Assembly: GCA_963930775.1 (NCBI GenBank) | Contig: OZ005707.1 | Coordinates: 3,968,001 to 4,032,000, forward strand | DNA length: 64,000 nucleotides | Direction of reading: 5' to 3' | From: Cliona cf. orientalis | Taxonomy: Eukaryota > Porifera > Demospongiae > Clionaida > Clionaidae | Part shown: in pieces, positions 1 through 9,512 of the stretch | How the letters are laid out: every line of letters begins with the position of its first letter | How positions within the stretch are numbered: position 1 is the stretch's first letter | Position numbers and translations under genes: made by a program | Notes under the pieces: model-generated | The model's database searches: none | Seen by the model: only the letters and a program-made list of their open reading frames with translations | Told to the model about the DNA's origin: nothing

Positions 1-539
1 TGTAGAGCTCCTATAAGTGTATAATCTTGCTTGAGAAAAGCTTTTAGTGTTCTTTTTAATAGGTGTTAGTCGGCGTCAGAAGACGCTGTTTGTGGAAGGA
101 CAACTGGTCCATCTTTGATTACCCAATCAGTCTGTCTCCCAGTTTGCATTAGATAGTTGGACTAGCAGCTGGATTATTAAAGTACCGCTGAACTCTTTCC
201 CTGTTGCCGAAACAAACAACCGAGCCTCAAGAGAGTTCAAACATCCCCTTAAACGCGAAGTGCAGCTTCATGTGAGGTACCATGGAGTCATCGAAATGCA
301 GAATTCTATGTACAGTCCATAAAACACGACGCTAGTCGTCCCTGTGTCTTTGTACACCCTCAAAGGCGATTTTCTGGACATCATCTGTACATCCATATCC
401 AATGAGCCCAGAATCGTCACGAAATAACTTGACTCGTACTCTTCTCCAACTCTTGGGTCAAAGGTCAAATGTGGGCGTGTTTAAGTTGAACGGAACTATC
501 CCGCAGCTAGCTATATACCTGTTTTCAAACCCTTCCATA
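1..539. other. Unassigned left flank
   Basis: No gene, RNA or repeat is recognised here. The open frames on both strands are short, overlap each other and show no domain or splice pattern. The stretch ends where the foldback element at 540 begins. Confidence 0.4.
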
Positions 540-1678
540 CAATATGGGGGGTGGATAGTGTCAAAAGTACAGTCACTGTTTTGGAGGAGGGTGAATTCAC
601 TGAGGAGGGGGGTGGTTTCGACTGGAGGGGGTGCTTTTCAGTTGGAGGATACCACTTTTTGTGGAGGAGGGGTGCGTTTTGATCTCGAGGAGAGGGTCTA
701 GCTCATGTGGAGTAGGGGTTCATAGTTCGCTGGAGGAGGATGCGTTTTGATCTCGAGGAGGGGGTCTAGCTCATCCGGAGTAGGGTGTCATAATTCGCTG
801 GAGGAGGGGTGCGTTTTGATCGAGAGGAGGGGATCATACTTTCGCTGGACAAGGGGTACATTTTGATCTCGAGCAATGGAGTGTGGAATGGAGCAAGCAG
901 TTGCCAATAGATGCCGTATTATAATTATGTGGGTGTGGCACGTTTTGCGCATGCGCATAAAAATCCTCGCGTCACGTGGCATGGCTTGTGGCCTAGGCTG
1001 CACTGGGAAGCTAGTGGCGTGATTCTGGACTGCTGTAGATGTATTACTGGTGTCTCTTGTACAAAGGTGCTACATTTATTCAATGAAGCGCAGATATTTG
1101 GTAATTTGTTCGTAGCCCATACAATTATTGAACCTTTGTACGACAGGAGACACCACCAGCACATTTACACTAGTCCATAACAACTCATTTTCAAGCGACT
1201 TGCTTCCCAGCACACGTTCCGTACTGTCATGGTACCAGCGCATAGCGCGAAGACTAAAATAATGTTAACGGATTTGCGCATGCGTTAAAATGTGCCACAC
1301 CCACAATATTCCGTTCAGTAGTCGGCCCCTCGATATCAAATGCATCCTCGTCCAACCAGAGTATCACCCCCTACTTCAGATGAACTAGAACCCTCCTTGA
1401 AATCAAAACACCCCCTCCTCGAGATCAAAATCCACCCCTCCCCCAGCGAAGTATGACCCCCTCCTCGAGATCAAAATGCACCCCCCAATGAAGTATGACC
1501 CCCCTACTCCGGATGCGCTAGACTCCCTCCTCGAGATCGAAACGCACTCCTCCACAAAAACTGGTATCCTCCAACAGAAAAGTACCCCCTCCACTTGAAA
1601 CCACCCCCCTCCTCAGAGAAGTCACCCTCCTCCAAAATACTGCCTGTACTTTTGACACTATCCACCCCTCATAATATG
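540..1678. mobile_element. Foldback-type element with subrepeated arms
   Basis: An imperfect palindrome of about 1.14 kb. The left arm (540-880) contains a 65-70 bp unit repeated about three to four times, each with GTGCGTTTTGATC and CTCGAGGAG. The right arm (1325-1678) carries the same units in reverse complement. The symmetry continues inward: GTGGGTGTGGCAC near 929 mirrors GTGCCACACCCAC near 1290, and a short arm at 1051-1072 mirrors 1134-1160. Long inverted arms built of tandem subrepeats are typical of Foldback/Galileo-type elements; the class call is inference. No transposase is encoded. The 141-codon frame at 1595-2020 only crosses this arm and the next element. Confidence 0.7.
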
Positions 1679-1683
1679 AAACC

Positions 1684-2005
1684 TAGTCTCGTCCCCAGAC
1701 CCCACCCCCAAAAGGAGGAAAGGGTCTGGTACACATCGAGCGCTTTTTGGGGCGCACACAGATGCAGCAGGTCATGTGATCGTCATGACAACGCATCGTA
1801 TAGGCATGGCAACGCATCAGCGGCTCTCACGTGCAGCAATAGGCGGCTAGCGCGCGGGTCACACGATAATCACATGCAAGCCACATGGCGTGAATCTGAT
1901 TGGTGCGACAGAATTCAGACATGCCAAGTCAGCAAGACCCAAAAAGCGCTCGATGTGTACCAGACCCTTTCCTCCTTTTGGGGGTGGGGTCTGGGGACGA
2001 GACTA
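1684..2005. mobile_element. MULE-like MITE, TAGTCTCG ends (copy 1)
   Basis: Terminal inverted repeats of about 60 bp run from TAGTCTCGTCCCCAGACCC at the left to the mirror image ending CGAGACTA at 2005. The arms also mirror AGCGCTTTTTGGG. The centre (1760-1930) is non-coding and GC-rich. It abuts the foldback element. The flanks (TATGAAACC left, TATACAAAACC right) are similar but not an exact duplication. It is related to the copy at 10814-11139, which has a clean 9-bp duplication. Confidence 0.7.
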
Positions 2006-2133
2006 TATACAAAACCCTAGGGCCCTATATATATATATACCAAACCCAAACCCCGCCCCTTCACGTGACCAATTTTAGCAGGTCGTAAGTAGTACAGTGC
2101 GTCCAAAAAAAAAAAAAAAAAATTTTAATACGC
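2006..2133. other. AT microsatellite and poly(A) run
   Basis: A short (TA)n run near 2025-2038 and an 18-A run at 2105-2122. The run lies just outside the inverted terminus of the next element and could be a retroposon tail or part of the insertion site. Confidence 0.4.
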
Positions 2134-2795
2134 CCGGACCGCACGCGTAATTTTCGCGCGATATTTATTTCCCAGGCGGAAATATAAAAAGGGGCGTGTC
2201 ACAGCAGGGTCACAATCATGGCGGTGACAAGAGACGAGTGGAAAGCGAAGCTTCTGTAGGCCACCGTCGCTACTGAAAACTTTCCTTTTTGATGTAAAAC
2301 TCTTGTAAGGGAGTGTAAAGAAGTTATTAAAGTATTGATTTTCTCAGAAATCTTTGTGCAAAGGTTTTTTGGACTGTTAACTTCCTTATGGTACAAAGAT
2401 GGCGCCCGTCCATTCCGTCTTCAACTGGCTGCTGTCACAAAAATAACTCATGGACACGCTCATTTGTGAGCTATTTTGATTCTACCGTCATTCTGTTAAC
2501 TTATATTCGCTTTTTAAGCAATGTCTTCCTGTGAAACGCTGATGTTCCAACAAAATAGTCAGGTATGTACGACACCAGATAAAGAAATTATGGCAACTCA
2601 ACCCAGTTTACATGTACTGTTATGAGATATAGAGTATAAAAATAAAAATATAAGGATTGTTACTAAGTATCTGCATGAAATAGTACTTTGCAGACTTGTA
2701 TAGATGCATACTGAAGGGTAATACTGAGCCAAGGAGCCGGGTTGGTTGTGCACGCATGAAAGTAGGTGTTGGGGGTATGCATGGGTGAGTTAGAA

Positions 2796-5700
2796 TTAAG
2801 GTGGTAGGTCCACAACTAAATCATCAAAATCTTCAGTCACCATTTCTGTTTCCATTTCAACATATAATTGTTCATCTTCAGATTGTTCAGAGTTATCTTC
2901 ATCACTGCTCGACTCGTCCTCACTTTCATTGTTGACGTTTGGAGTATTTAGCTCTTGATTGGCTACTGGAAGATTAGTGCAACCTTGACAGCGACAACCA
3001 GGACCACATGGCTTCCCATTTTTACGACAACCACATCTCATTCCTTCACACCGCCCTTTTTTACACGAACATCCTTTTGTCAAGAAATTGATTGTCTCCT
3101 GCACTTCACTCTGCAGTTGAGGATCGTCCCAATCAATACTCCAAGACTTCGTACCATTGTGCTCATGGACAAGCCAGCCGCTCTCTTCAGGAGGAGTTAG
3201 ATTACAGAATACATCCTGTTCTGGTGAGTTTCTCCACATATTAATAATCCAGCATGAGCGTAGCCAGTGTCTCCATACTGCTGACTCAGATGGCATACGC
3301 TGGTCCTCGTCAGTGATGCGGTCTGAGACTATAGCCCTAATATCATTGTACCATGCACTATGCTGCTCCAACAAAGTAGTTGCTGAAATAGAATTCATTA
3401 AATGTTGTGGTGTTTCTATTCCTCGTAGGGATACAAATGCCGAATAATGCTTTTTAAAGTAAAGTGTCCCAATTAGCCTCAGAAACGCTAGGTATCCTTT
3501 TTCGAAATCAGATATAGAACAATCGGACAGCCTACCTTTTTCTCCATCACCAGTAATGAAGCAAGCATGCTGATAAAACACATTCATAAATGCAGCTTTG
3601 CCAAAGCCTGCAAAATAGGATATGTAATCACACCCAGATACAGCAAAAAGAACTTGAAAACAGGGGGCTGCTAGATCAGGAGGCAAAGAAGCCAAGTCTG
3701 GATCATCCTTAAGTGCCTGAATGAGGGCGTTTAAGTCCACATATTTCAAATCTTGTGCATGTGGAACATTGTTCTGTACAATATATTCCCTTGATGGATC
3801 GACTAATGGTAGACCTATTACATACACATCAGTATCTGGTGAGTAGATCAGTATGCGTCGGCCTTCACACTCAATAGCATGCCTCCATATGATCATATCA
3901 GCTTCTTCAGCGTTGGTTTCATACTTTCTGATTGGCTCGGGTAAATGTCCATTTCCATGTATTATCATTGGGCTGCTGTGTGTAGATTGATCGAAGCATC
4001 CAGCCACAATAAGCTTATGGTGATGCTGTAGTTTAAACCTAGCTGATTGAAGGTAGGCTAATCCTAATGCTTGAATAATTGATTGCTTGCATTTCCTGCA
4101 TTCAATAAAGGCTCGCCATGCCTGAGGCACCTTTGTAGTGGAAGTGAAGGTGATATGTTCATGGTTTTCAGAGGAATTTCCTGCATCTCTTCTTTCATGC
4201 TCGAAGCATTTTGGATTAAACTGCCGCCTACTTTCAGTATCAAAAACCAAATGAACTTCTGTAGCACCTGCATTATAATGTGGGGCAATAAACCGATTAA
4301 ATAACAACATAGCATACTCTGAGATGTTGGAAGTACTCCTAAGTGGATTACAGTTGATTAGAAACATCCCATCTATGATGGCGACGTCAGGGATCCAACC
4401 CTGTGGCAGCGTGTTTAAAACGGTTTTATAGCGTTTGCCAATTTTATCAGTCCAAGTTGATTTGGATCCCTTATGAGGTTTTCCATTTACATCAGATATT
4501 GCCCTTGGATAGGTGGAATACTGTTCAATAGAAGGATCATATGTTTGACCGGTCCTGTTGCACCATGCTAGTCGCTGGCGTAAACATTTAGTGATCTGAT
4601 CGTGTTCTTTCTTTTGTAGATTGACATTTCTCTTACTAACTTTAGTTTGTGGTGCCATGGTTAATAGTTTGTGGCGTCTCACAGGTGCAGATGTACTTGG
4701 TTGGCGGAGTATACGATGTTTAATGAATTGTATGAGATCATCATTCCCAATTTTTCTGAAGTTCAAAAGATCGTAGGTCTGCTCATTATTAGATTTTTTA
4801 CCAGAGAAAGCATTAACCAGACCTCTGTTCTCGCAAAGTTCACTCGAGAAAAGGTGGCATTCTTCAATGGCTGAGATCATTGCACTAATATTCTCCTCCC
4901 TTTTTTTAACCTCACTGCTATTATCATATACTGTTGTTTTTGTATCTTCTGTTTCAGTAGGTCTTTGAAAAAGCTGTTTCATGAGTGCCTTATGAATATC
5001 TATACGATGTCTCAAGAAAAGGGAAGTCTTCTGGAGGTAAGTTTTTGTGGGCCGAACAACAGCCTCTTTCATATCCTTATTAATGCACATTTCGTGGGCC
5101 TCATCCAGGCCCACGTAGTGTCCATTACCCCCCTTAAGATTGATGGCAAACCCTCCCTTCCTGAAGCACTCTATGATCTTTGGCGGAAAGGTTTGGATTG
5201 CTGCTAGATGATTTGGTATTAATCGCTGATATGTTGTTCGGTCATAGGCGCAAAATAGAGGTGCCATTAGCTTTAGAGAAGACACTCGCAAATCCCACTT
5301 TCTGAATCTGATGGATATGAATAGCCCTATATATGCCATGCAGTCATCAAACACAAACTGGGCCCAAAACTTCCATGTACTGTCCTTATCTGACTGTTTA
5401 TTTACGAAAGATCGAAACTCATCATACTGCTTAGAAGTAGTCAAACTGCTCTCAGCAATTTCCAATACGTTTTCAGATGTTAAAGTAGTCTTAGATAGCA
5501 TTTCTGTTAAGGGATGCAAGCTTTCAGGGTGACTGTTCGTAAATGCTATTAACATAGACCTATAAATAGCTTGCCATACTTGAAACAGGAAGTGGTGTGT
5601 CCGTTTAAAATTTGTACATTTCTGGAGGGAAGTTAGGGTTTCTCCCCTGTGTCCACTAGCTTTGGCAAGTTCCAATAGACCAGCATGGTAGTAAATTTTC

Positions 5701-7085
5701 ATTAATACTGGCTGATAATTGTATAAGATGTGCCAGTCGCCAGGAAAAATGAGTAATTTATCAACCTCTGATCCATACAATCGTTTAATATCCATAAGGT
5801 GTTCATAAGTTTTTCCGTCACCAATTAGTACTATGTAATCATCTTGATGTTTAGAACTTGCATGCTGTAGCAAGATATTGGAAACATGCCTCATTGTATC
5901 ACTGGAATCTGGATACTCGTCTAGTAGTTCCATATAGTACAGGTTTGACGTACCTGAATCATTGGTGGTTGTGCTCTCGGATAACAAAGTCTTAAATTCT
6001 TTGAGAGTATTATTTCCATTTTTTAGCACTTGTTTGGTTGCCATATAAGCTAAAGATTTTGACCTAAGAGTCGACATTTCCTGTTTTTCCCCTGGTTGCT
6101 CTTGAAATCCCTCAAGAGTGCAAGTATTGCCTGTGTTTGCTGGTATAGTAGTGGGGGTTATACATGTACTATCAGTATTACATAATTCTCTTTGAAGCTC
6201 CTCGCCTTGGGTTGTGTTCGTGGATGAGGACTCTGTTCCTGTAATGCTCATTGGATCAGTGTTTTCATTTAATTGCCGTTCATTAGGTGTGCATGTATCC
6301 CCACAAGTTACTGGTGTAGACTCTGTATTAGTAGGCGCATTACAGCTTGTATGTTTAGATATAGAAAGAATATCGGATAAATTTCTTACGGCTACTGTTC
6401 TCCTTCTCTTAGGTCCTTGTTTACCTAGTTTATGGGGAGAATTTGCTGGTGATGATGATGGTTTTCTTTTGATAGATGGCAACATGCATGTATCTGAACC
6501 TGTGTGTACTACTGCTGTTTGCTGCTGTTGTCTCACAGCATTGACAGGTTTCTCCTGTGCGTTCTCACAAACCGCTATCGCCTGTTTGTTACCAAGGACA
6601 CTCACGGTGACAGAACGCTGATTAAGAGGGGCCGTTGTTAATTCCTGTGGGCCCAATGTTTGTGGGGCTGCCAAAGTTAAATCTGGGAGTGGTTGTGCAA
6701 TTTGGATAGTTGTGCCATGGTAACTCCTGTACTGATCACCACAGTAAACAGCTGCTTGACTTTTGAGCATATCAAAATTATCTACACTTGCAAGTGTGAA
6801 TATTACATTACTCATGTAATCCCATATTGATTTTTCTCTCATTTTTTCTACCACACTTGTCACATACCTATCGTGTGTATCTGGGGAGGCAACCACTCCA
6901 AGCTGATTCAAGATTCTCATAAGCTTCCTAGAACCCCCACATACCTCTACCGTATCCGAGAGTAGAATGTGAAAGGGTGTGGGAGTACGGGAATTTGTAC
7001 AGTACATTAATAAACACTTTATGAAATATTGCCTTATCCGCTTCTTATGATTTTCTGGTTCAGATCTAATGTTACATGTACGCAC
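2796..7085 (-). CDS. PIN/XPG-like nuclease with CXC domain (element protein)
   Basis: An open frame of 1429 codons. The listed start is a GTG and the same frame is open further upstream to about 7125, so this is the continuation of the upstream frame and not an independent start. Residues 1-120 carry the segment GVVASPDTHDRYVT and SYHGTT. Residues 150-330 are Ser/Thr-rich with a basic KRRR patch. Around 905-1165 the order of acidic motifs fits XPG/FEN1-type PIN nucleases: IIDGMF, LVFDTE, EEADMIIW, YSPDTDVYV, SGCDY, then AGFGKAAF. Residues 1340-1372 are a cysteine-rich tesmin/TSO1-like CXC domain, and the last 40 residues are acidic. From memory, ORFs with this motif order are dispersed in cnidarian, sponge and arthropod genomes. 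Nuclease activity is inference. Confidence 0.7.
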   Translation of the reverse strand: MRTCNIRSEPENHKKRIRQYFIKCLLMYCTNSRTPTPFHILLSDTVEVCGGSRKLMRILNQLGVVASPDTHDRYVTSVVEKMREKSIWDYMSNVIFTLASVDNFDMLKSQAAVYCGDQYRSYHGTTIQIAQPLPDLTLAAPQTLGPQELTTAPLNQRSVTVSVLGNKQAIAVCENAQEKPVNAVRQQQQTAVVHTGSDTCMLPSIKRKPSSSPANSPHKLGKQGPKRRRTVAVRNLSDILSISKHTSCNAPTNTESTPVTCGDTCTPNERQLNENTDPMSITGTESSSTNTTQGEELQRELCNTDSTCITPTTIPANTGNTCTLEGFQEQPGEKQEMSTLRSKSLAYMATKQVLKNGNNTLKEFKTLLSESTTTNDSGTSNLYYMELLDEYPDSSDTMRHVSNILLQHASSKHQDDYIVLIGDGKTYEHLMDIKRLYGSEVDKLLIFPGDWHILYNYQPVLMKIYYHAGLLELAKASGHRGETLTSLQKCTNFKRTHHFLFQVWQAIYRSMLIAFTNSHPESLHPLTEMLSKTTLTSENVLEIAESSLTTSKQYDEFRSFVNKQSDKDSTWKFWAQFVFDDCMAYIGLFISIRFRKWDLRVSSLKLMAPLFCAYDRTTYQRLIPNHLAAIQTFPPKIIECFRKGGFAINLKGGNGHYVGLDEAHEMCINKDMKEAVVRPTKTYLQKTSLFLRHRIDIHKALMKQLFQRPTETEDTKTTVYDNSSEVKKREENISAMISAIEECHLFSSELCENRGLVNAFSGKKSNNEQTYDLLNFRKIGNDDLIQFIKHRILRQPSTSAPVRRHKLLTMAPQTKVSKRNVNLQKKEHDQITKCLRQRLAWCNRTGQTYDPSIEQYSTYPRAISDVNGKPHKGSKSTWTDKIGKRYKTVLNTLPQGWIPDVAIIDGMFLINCNPLRSTSNISEYAMLLFNRFIAPHYNAGATEVHLVFDTESRRQFNPKCFEHERRDAGNSSENHEHITFTSTTKVPQAWRAFIECRKCKQSIIQALGLAYLQSARFKLQHHHKLIVAGCFDQSTHSSPMIIHGNGHLPEPIRKYETNAEEADMIIWRHAIECEGRRILIYSPDTDVYVIGLPLVDPSREYIVQNNVPHAQDLKYVDLNALIQALKDDPDLASLPPDLAAPCFQVLFAVSGCDYISYFAGFGKAAFMNVFYQHACFITGDGEKGRLSDCSISDFEKGYLAFLRLIGTLYFKKHYSAFVSLRGIETPQHLMNSISATTLLEQHSAWYNDIRAIVSDRITDEDQRMPSESAVWRHWLRSCWIINMWRNSPEQDVFCNLTPPEESGWLVHEHNGTKSWSIDWDDPQLQSEVQETINFLTKGCSCKKGRCEGMRCGCRKNGKPCGPGCRCQGCTNLPVANQELNTPNVNNESEDESSSDEDNSEQSEDEQLYVEMETEMVTEDFDDLVVDLPP

Positions 7086-7125
7086 ACGTCCTCGAGTGTG
7101 TTCTCTTACAGCACATGTACTAGCC

Positions 7126-8394
7126 TCAAGAAAAAAACTGTATGATAGGATCCGATGTGTCCATTACATCTTCAAGATTAAATCCACCAGAAGCATCGTG
7201 GTGAAGTAATAGGTCATTTCCCCCCATTTTTGCAATTTCAGAATGAAGACGCTTGTTGATGATATAAGCTGCTTCAGAGACCACTTGCAGCTGCCTATCG
7301 TGATCATCTTCATTTCTTATTTGATTAGGAGGGGTATCACAAGGTACACAAGGGCTATTATCATGCATCCTTCCTAGTGCCCATGACAAGCTTACTAAAA
7401 GATCACTCCCCTTGCGGTAGAGTATAGTGCCAAATTTCTTATGAATACATTTATACTTCATATGATCTTGAAAATGCACTATAAGCTGGTTAAGTAGCCA
7501 TTTAGATGTGAATGAAATTGTGCCTTCATTAACTTCCAATTGAATATTCATATCAATACTTTCAGGATCGTAGGCCTGACAGAACATCTTTGACATATGT
7601 GGCAAGAGGACGGCACGCTGGTTGATGAATTCCCTTGCTACATGCAAGACTACAAAAAGTAAGGACCTTGTGACATCATCATTATTCTCGTCTAAATATT
7701 TTAGCTCCCATAGAGATACAAGATCTTCAAGTGCATTTGGGTTTTCTGGGTTCATGCTTTCATTTTCAGCTTTTATAATAGCTAAGTGGCTCTTATAACA
7801 ATTGATACATATAGTGTCACTCTCAGTAAGATTGACATCACTGAAACCAGCATTCTCTCTCAAGGTGTAATTAATCAACACGGTATCTGGACAGTGCCTG
7901 CTAAAGCTCTCTCTTCTTGGGTTGAGCCCACATCCAGCACATGGTAATAACTTAAAACGCCTATAAAGTTTGTGGTAGTGGCTAGGACACAACATAAACG
8001 GTTGATCTGGATCAACGTCAACTTGCATAGCTGCCTTTAAGTTATCTAGCGCTTCAAAGGAAGGTGTGATTAGTTTGTTACTTTCTGAGCACTGTGGATA
8101 CACACACTTTGCCAAGTTTTCATTGGCTGCTTGTGCCTGGACACTAGTTAGTTGAGCCCACTTAGGTGTATGATTACTATCTGAAGACTTACGTTTAGCC
8201 TCCATGTAATGAGCCTTACATATGAGACTGTTTGGTGACAATTCTTTACCATGGTGGTGTATAATGTAGTCTTTTTCTTTCTCACCCAGGGCTTCAAAGT
8301 TTACCAGATGGATGCTGGACTTACGACACAGGGTGCATTTATTGGCAGCTGCCTTTAGCAAAGACTTGGTGTTTCTTCCTCGGGAGTTGCTCAT
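7126..8394 (-). CDS. Cys/His-rich N-terminal part of element protein
   Basis: A 422-codon frame starting with ATG at 8394, just inside the right end of the element. It holds several CxxC and Cys/His clusters: CTLC near residue 20, CPSHYH near 132, a CAGC pair near 150 followed by HC, and CINC near 195. These suggest zinc-binding modules, possibly for DNA binding by analogy with other transposon proteins. The frame stops at 7126 right after a run of seven T in coding sense (7131-7137 on the plus strand). Dropping one T continues without a stop into the 1429-codon frame. The two frames are therefore probably one protein of about 1,865 residues, interrupted by a 1-nt change or a sequencing error. 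No family is recognised for this part alone. Confidence 0.7.
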   Translation of the reverse strand: MSNSRGRNTKSLLKAAANKCTLCRKSSIHLVNFEALGEKEKDYIIHHHGKELSPNSLICKAHYMEAKRKSSDSNHTPKWAQLTSVQAQAANENLAKCVYPQCSESNKLITPSFEALDNLKAAMQVDVDPDQPFMLCPSHYHKLYRRFKLLPCAGCGLNPRRESFSRHCPDTVLINYTLRENAGFSDVNLTESDTICINCYKSHLAIIKAENESMNPENPNALEDLVSLWELKYLDENNDDVTRSLLFVVLHVAREFINQRAVLLPHMSKMFCQAYDPESIDMNIQLEVNEGTISFTSKWLLNQLIVHFQDHMKYKCIHKKFGTILYRKGSDLLVSLSWALGRMHDNSPCVPCDTPPNQIRNEDDHDRQLQVVSEAAYIINKRLHSEIAKMGGNDLLLHHDASGGFNLEDVMDTSDPIIQFFS

Positions 8395-8967
8395 CTATTA
8401 TAGTGCCATATATTGGTATTTTAATGCTACAGCTTTAAATTATTGACCTACAGCTAGCTTAGCTTCTCAATAGTTGCTAGCATAATACTAGCAGCATACT
8501 ATGGCCACTGGATAGCTTTCATAATGTATACTTCTGTAATAATCATCATTGATGTAATAATTTGATATGTGTAAACAAAAATCTTCCGAAACTGACATTT
8601 GCAGGCATGGGACACTCTTTTTAACTGTTTATTGTGAAAATGCATGTCTTCATTCATATGTTTAGCCCCTTTTTAGGTACTACTGACCTGCGAAATGCTG
8701 ATGTTCCACAAAAGAATAGGTCTACTATAGCTCTCTGCTTGTGGTAATATTGCAATTCCAATCAAAGGCCACCACACGTGGCGCTGGCCACATGTAAAGC
8801 ATGCGCTATGCAGACAATAAACCGAGTTTGGAGTACCTGGAATGGATCGTTAGAGAAGTAGACAAAGTTTGCGAATTTGAGAGAAAATCACTGCGCGTAC
8901 TCATGAATATATTAATGAGAAATTATATCACGCTATAGAAGCGCCCCGCGTGACGCGTGCGGTCCGG

Positions 8968-9414
8968 CTGCCCTAGGCCTATTATAGCTAGTTACCTGGG
9001 GACGTACGTACTTACGTACGTATGGAGCGCCATACATGCCATAGTGGACAAAATTCATGATTGTACAATCGCATCGATGTTTTCATACATGATATCGACG
9101 TCTCGATCACCGATGTTCATGTATCGATCATCGATGTCGACATTTCGATCTTGGATAGCTATGTTTCGATTTCCTCTATTGACGTGGATGTTGGCTGCTG
9201 TATATTAACCATGGTGCATTGCAGTCGATCGAGTCGGCCTCTGAGCTGCACTGATACTCTACACTATCGATATATCTACCGTACCTCGTACCGTACCGTA
9301 TACGCGTACCGGGTATCGATACCGTACCATACGTTTCCTCGTCACGTGCAAGGTACATGCGCTATGCGCGCGCTGCATGGCGCGCGCGGGATCAATCATC
9401 CTGAATGCAGCAAC
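8968..9414 (+). promoter_or_regulatory. Upstream region of CHK1
   Basis: This gap lies between the CXC element and the CHK1 start codon. It is unusually patterned: many TCGAT/ATCGA words at 9068-9170, repeated CGTACC/GTACCG words at 9275-9330, and an E-box-like TCACGTGC near 9342. It presumably holds the promoter and 5' UTR of CHK1. No TATA box is convincing. The role is inferred from position only. Confidence 0.4.
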
Positions 9415-9512
9415 ATGGAAGTCGTGATGGATGGCGATCAAGACCATGAACGGGAGCTATTCGTGGAAGGCTGGGAATTTATGCAGACGTTGGGAGAGGG
9501 AGCTTATGGAGA
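9415..9512 (+). CDS. CHEK1: CHK1 exon 1 (start, glycine loop)
   Basis: Begins at ATG 9415 and encodes an acidic leader, then [17 protein letters not shown]. The chosen ATG gives a leader close in length to other CHK1 proteins, although an in-frame ATG at 9364 also exists. The donor is GTGAGT at 9513. Confidence 0.9.

Larger units (their letters stand above)
2134..8967 (-). mobile_element. 6.8 kb TIR element encoding CXC/PIN-like protein
   Basis: The left end reads CCGGACCGCACGCGT at 2134-2148. The exact reverse complement lies at 8953-8967, a perfect 15-bp terminal inverted repeat. A second pair, the direct motif GCTGATGTTCCA, is subterminal at 2538-2549 and 8697-8708. All coding sequence between runs on the minus strand: a 422-codon frame (7126-8394) then a 1429-codon frame (2796-7085). 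Matching ends plus one self-contained gene suggest a DNA transposon. No DDE transposase was recognised; the only enzyme-like region resembles XPG/FEN1 PIN nucleases. The exact outer ends and target duplication were not resolved, since the flanking bases do not match. A host gene accidentally flanked by repeats remains possible. Confidence 0.6.

Noticed and set aside
1595..2020. 141-codon plus-strand ORF
   Set aside because: It spans the arm of one inverted-repeat element and all of another; composition follows the repeats.
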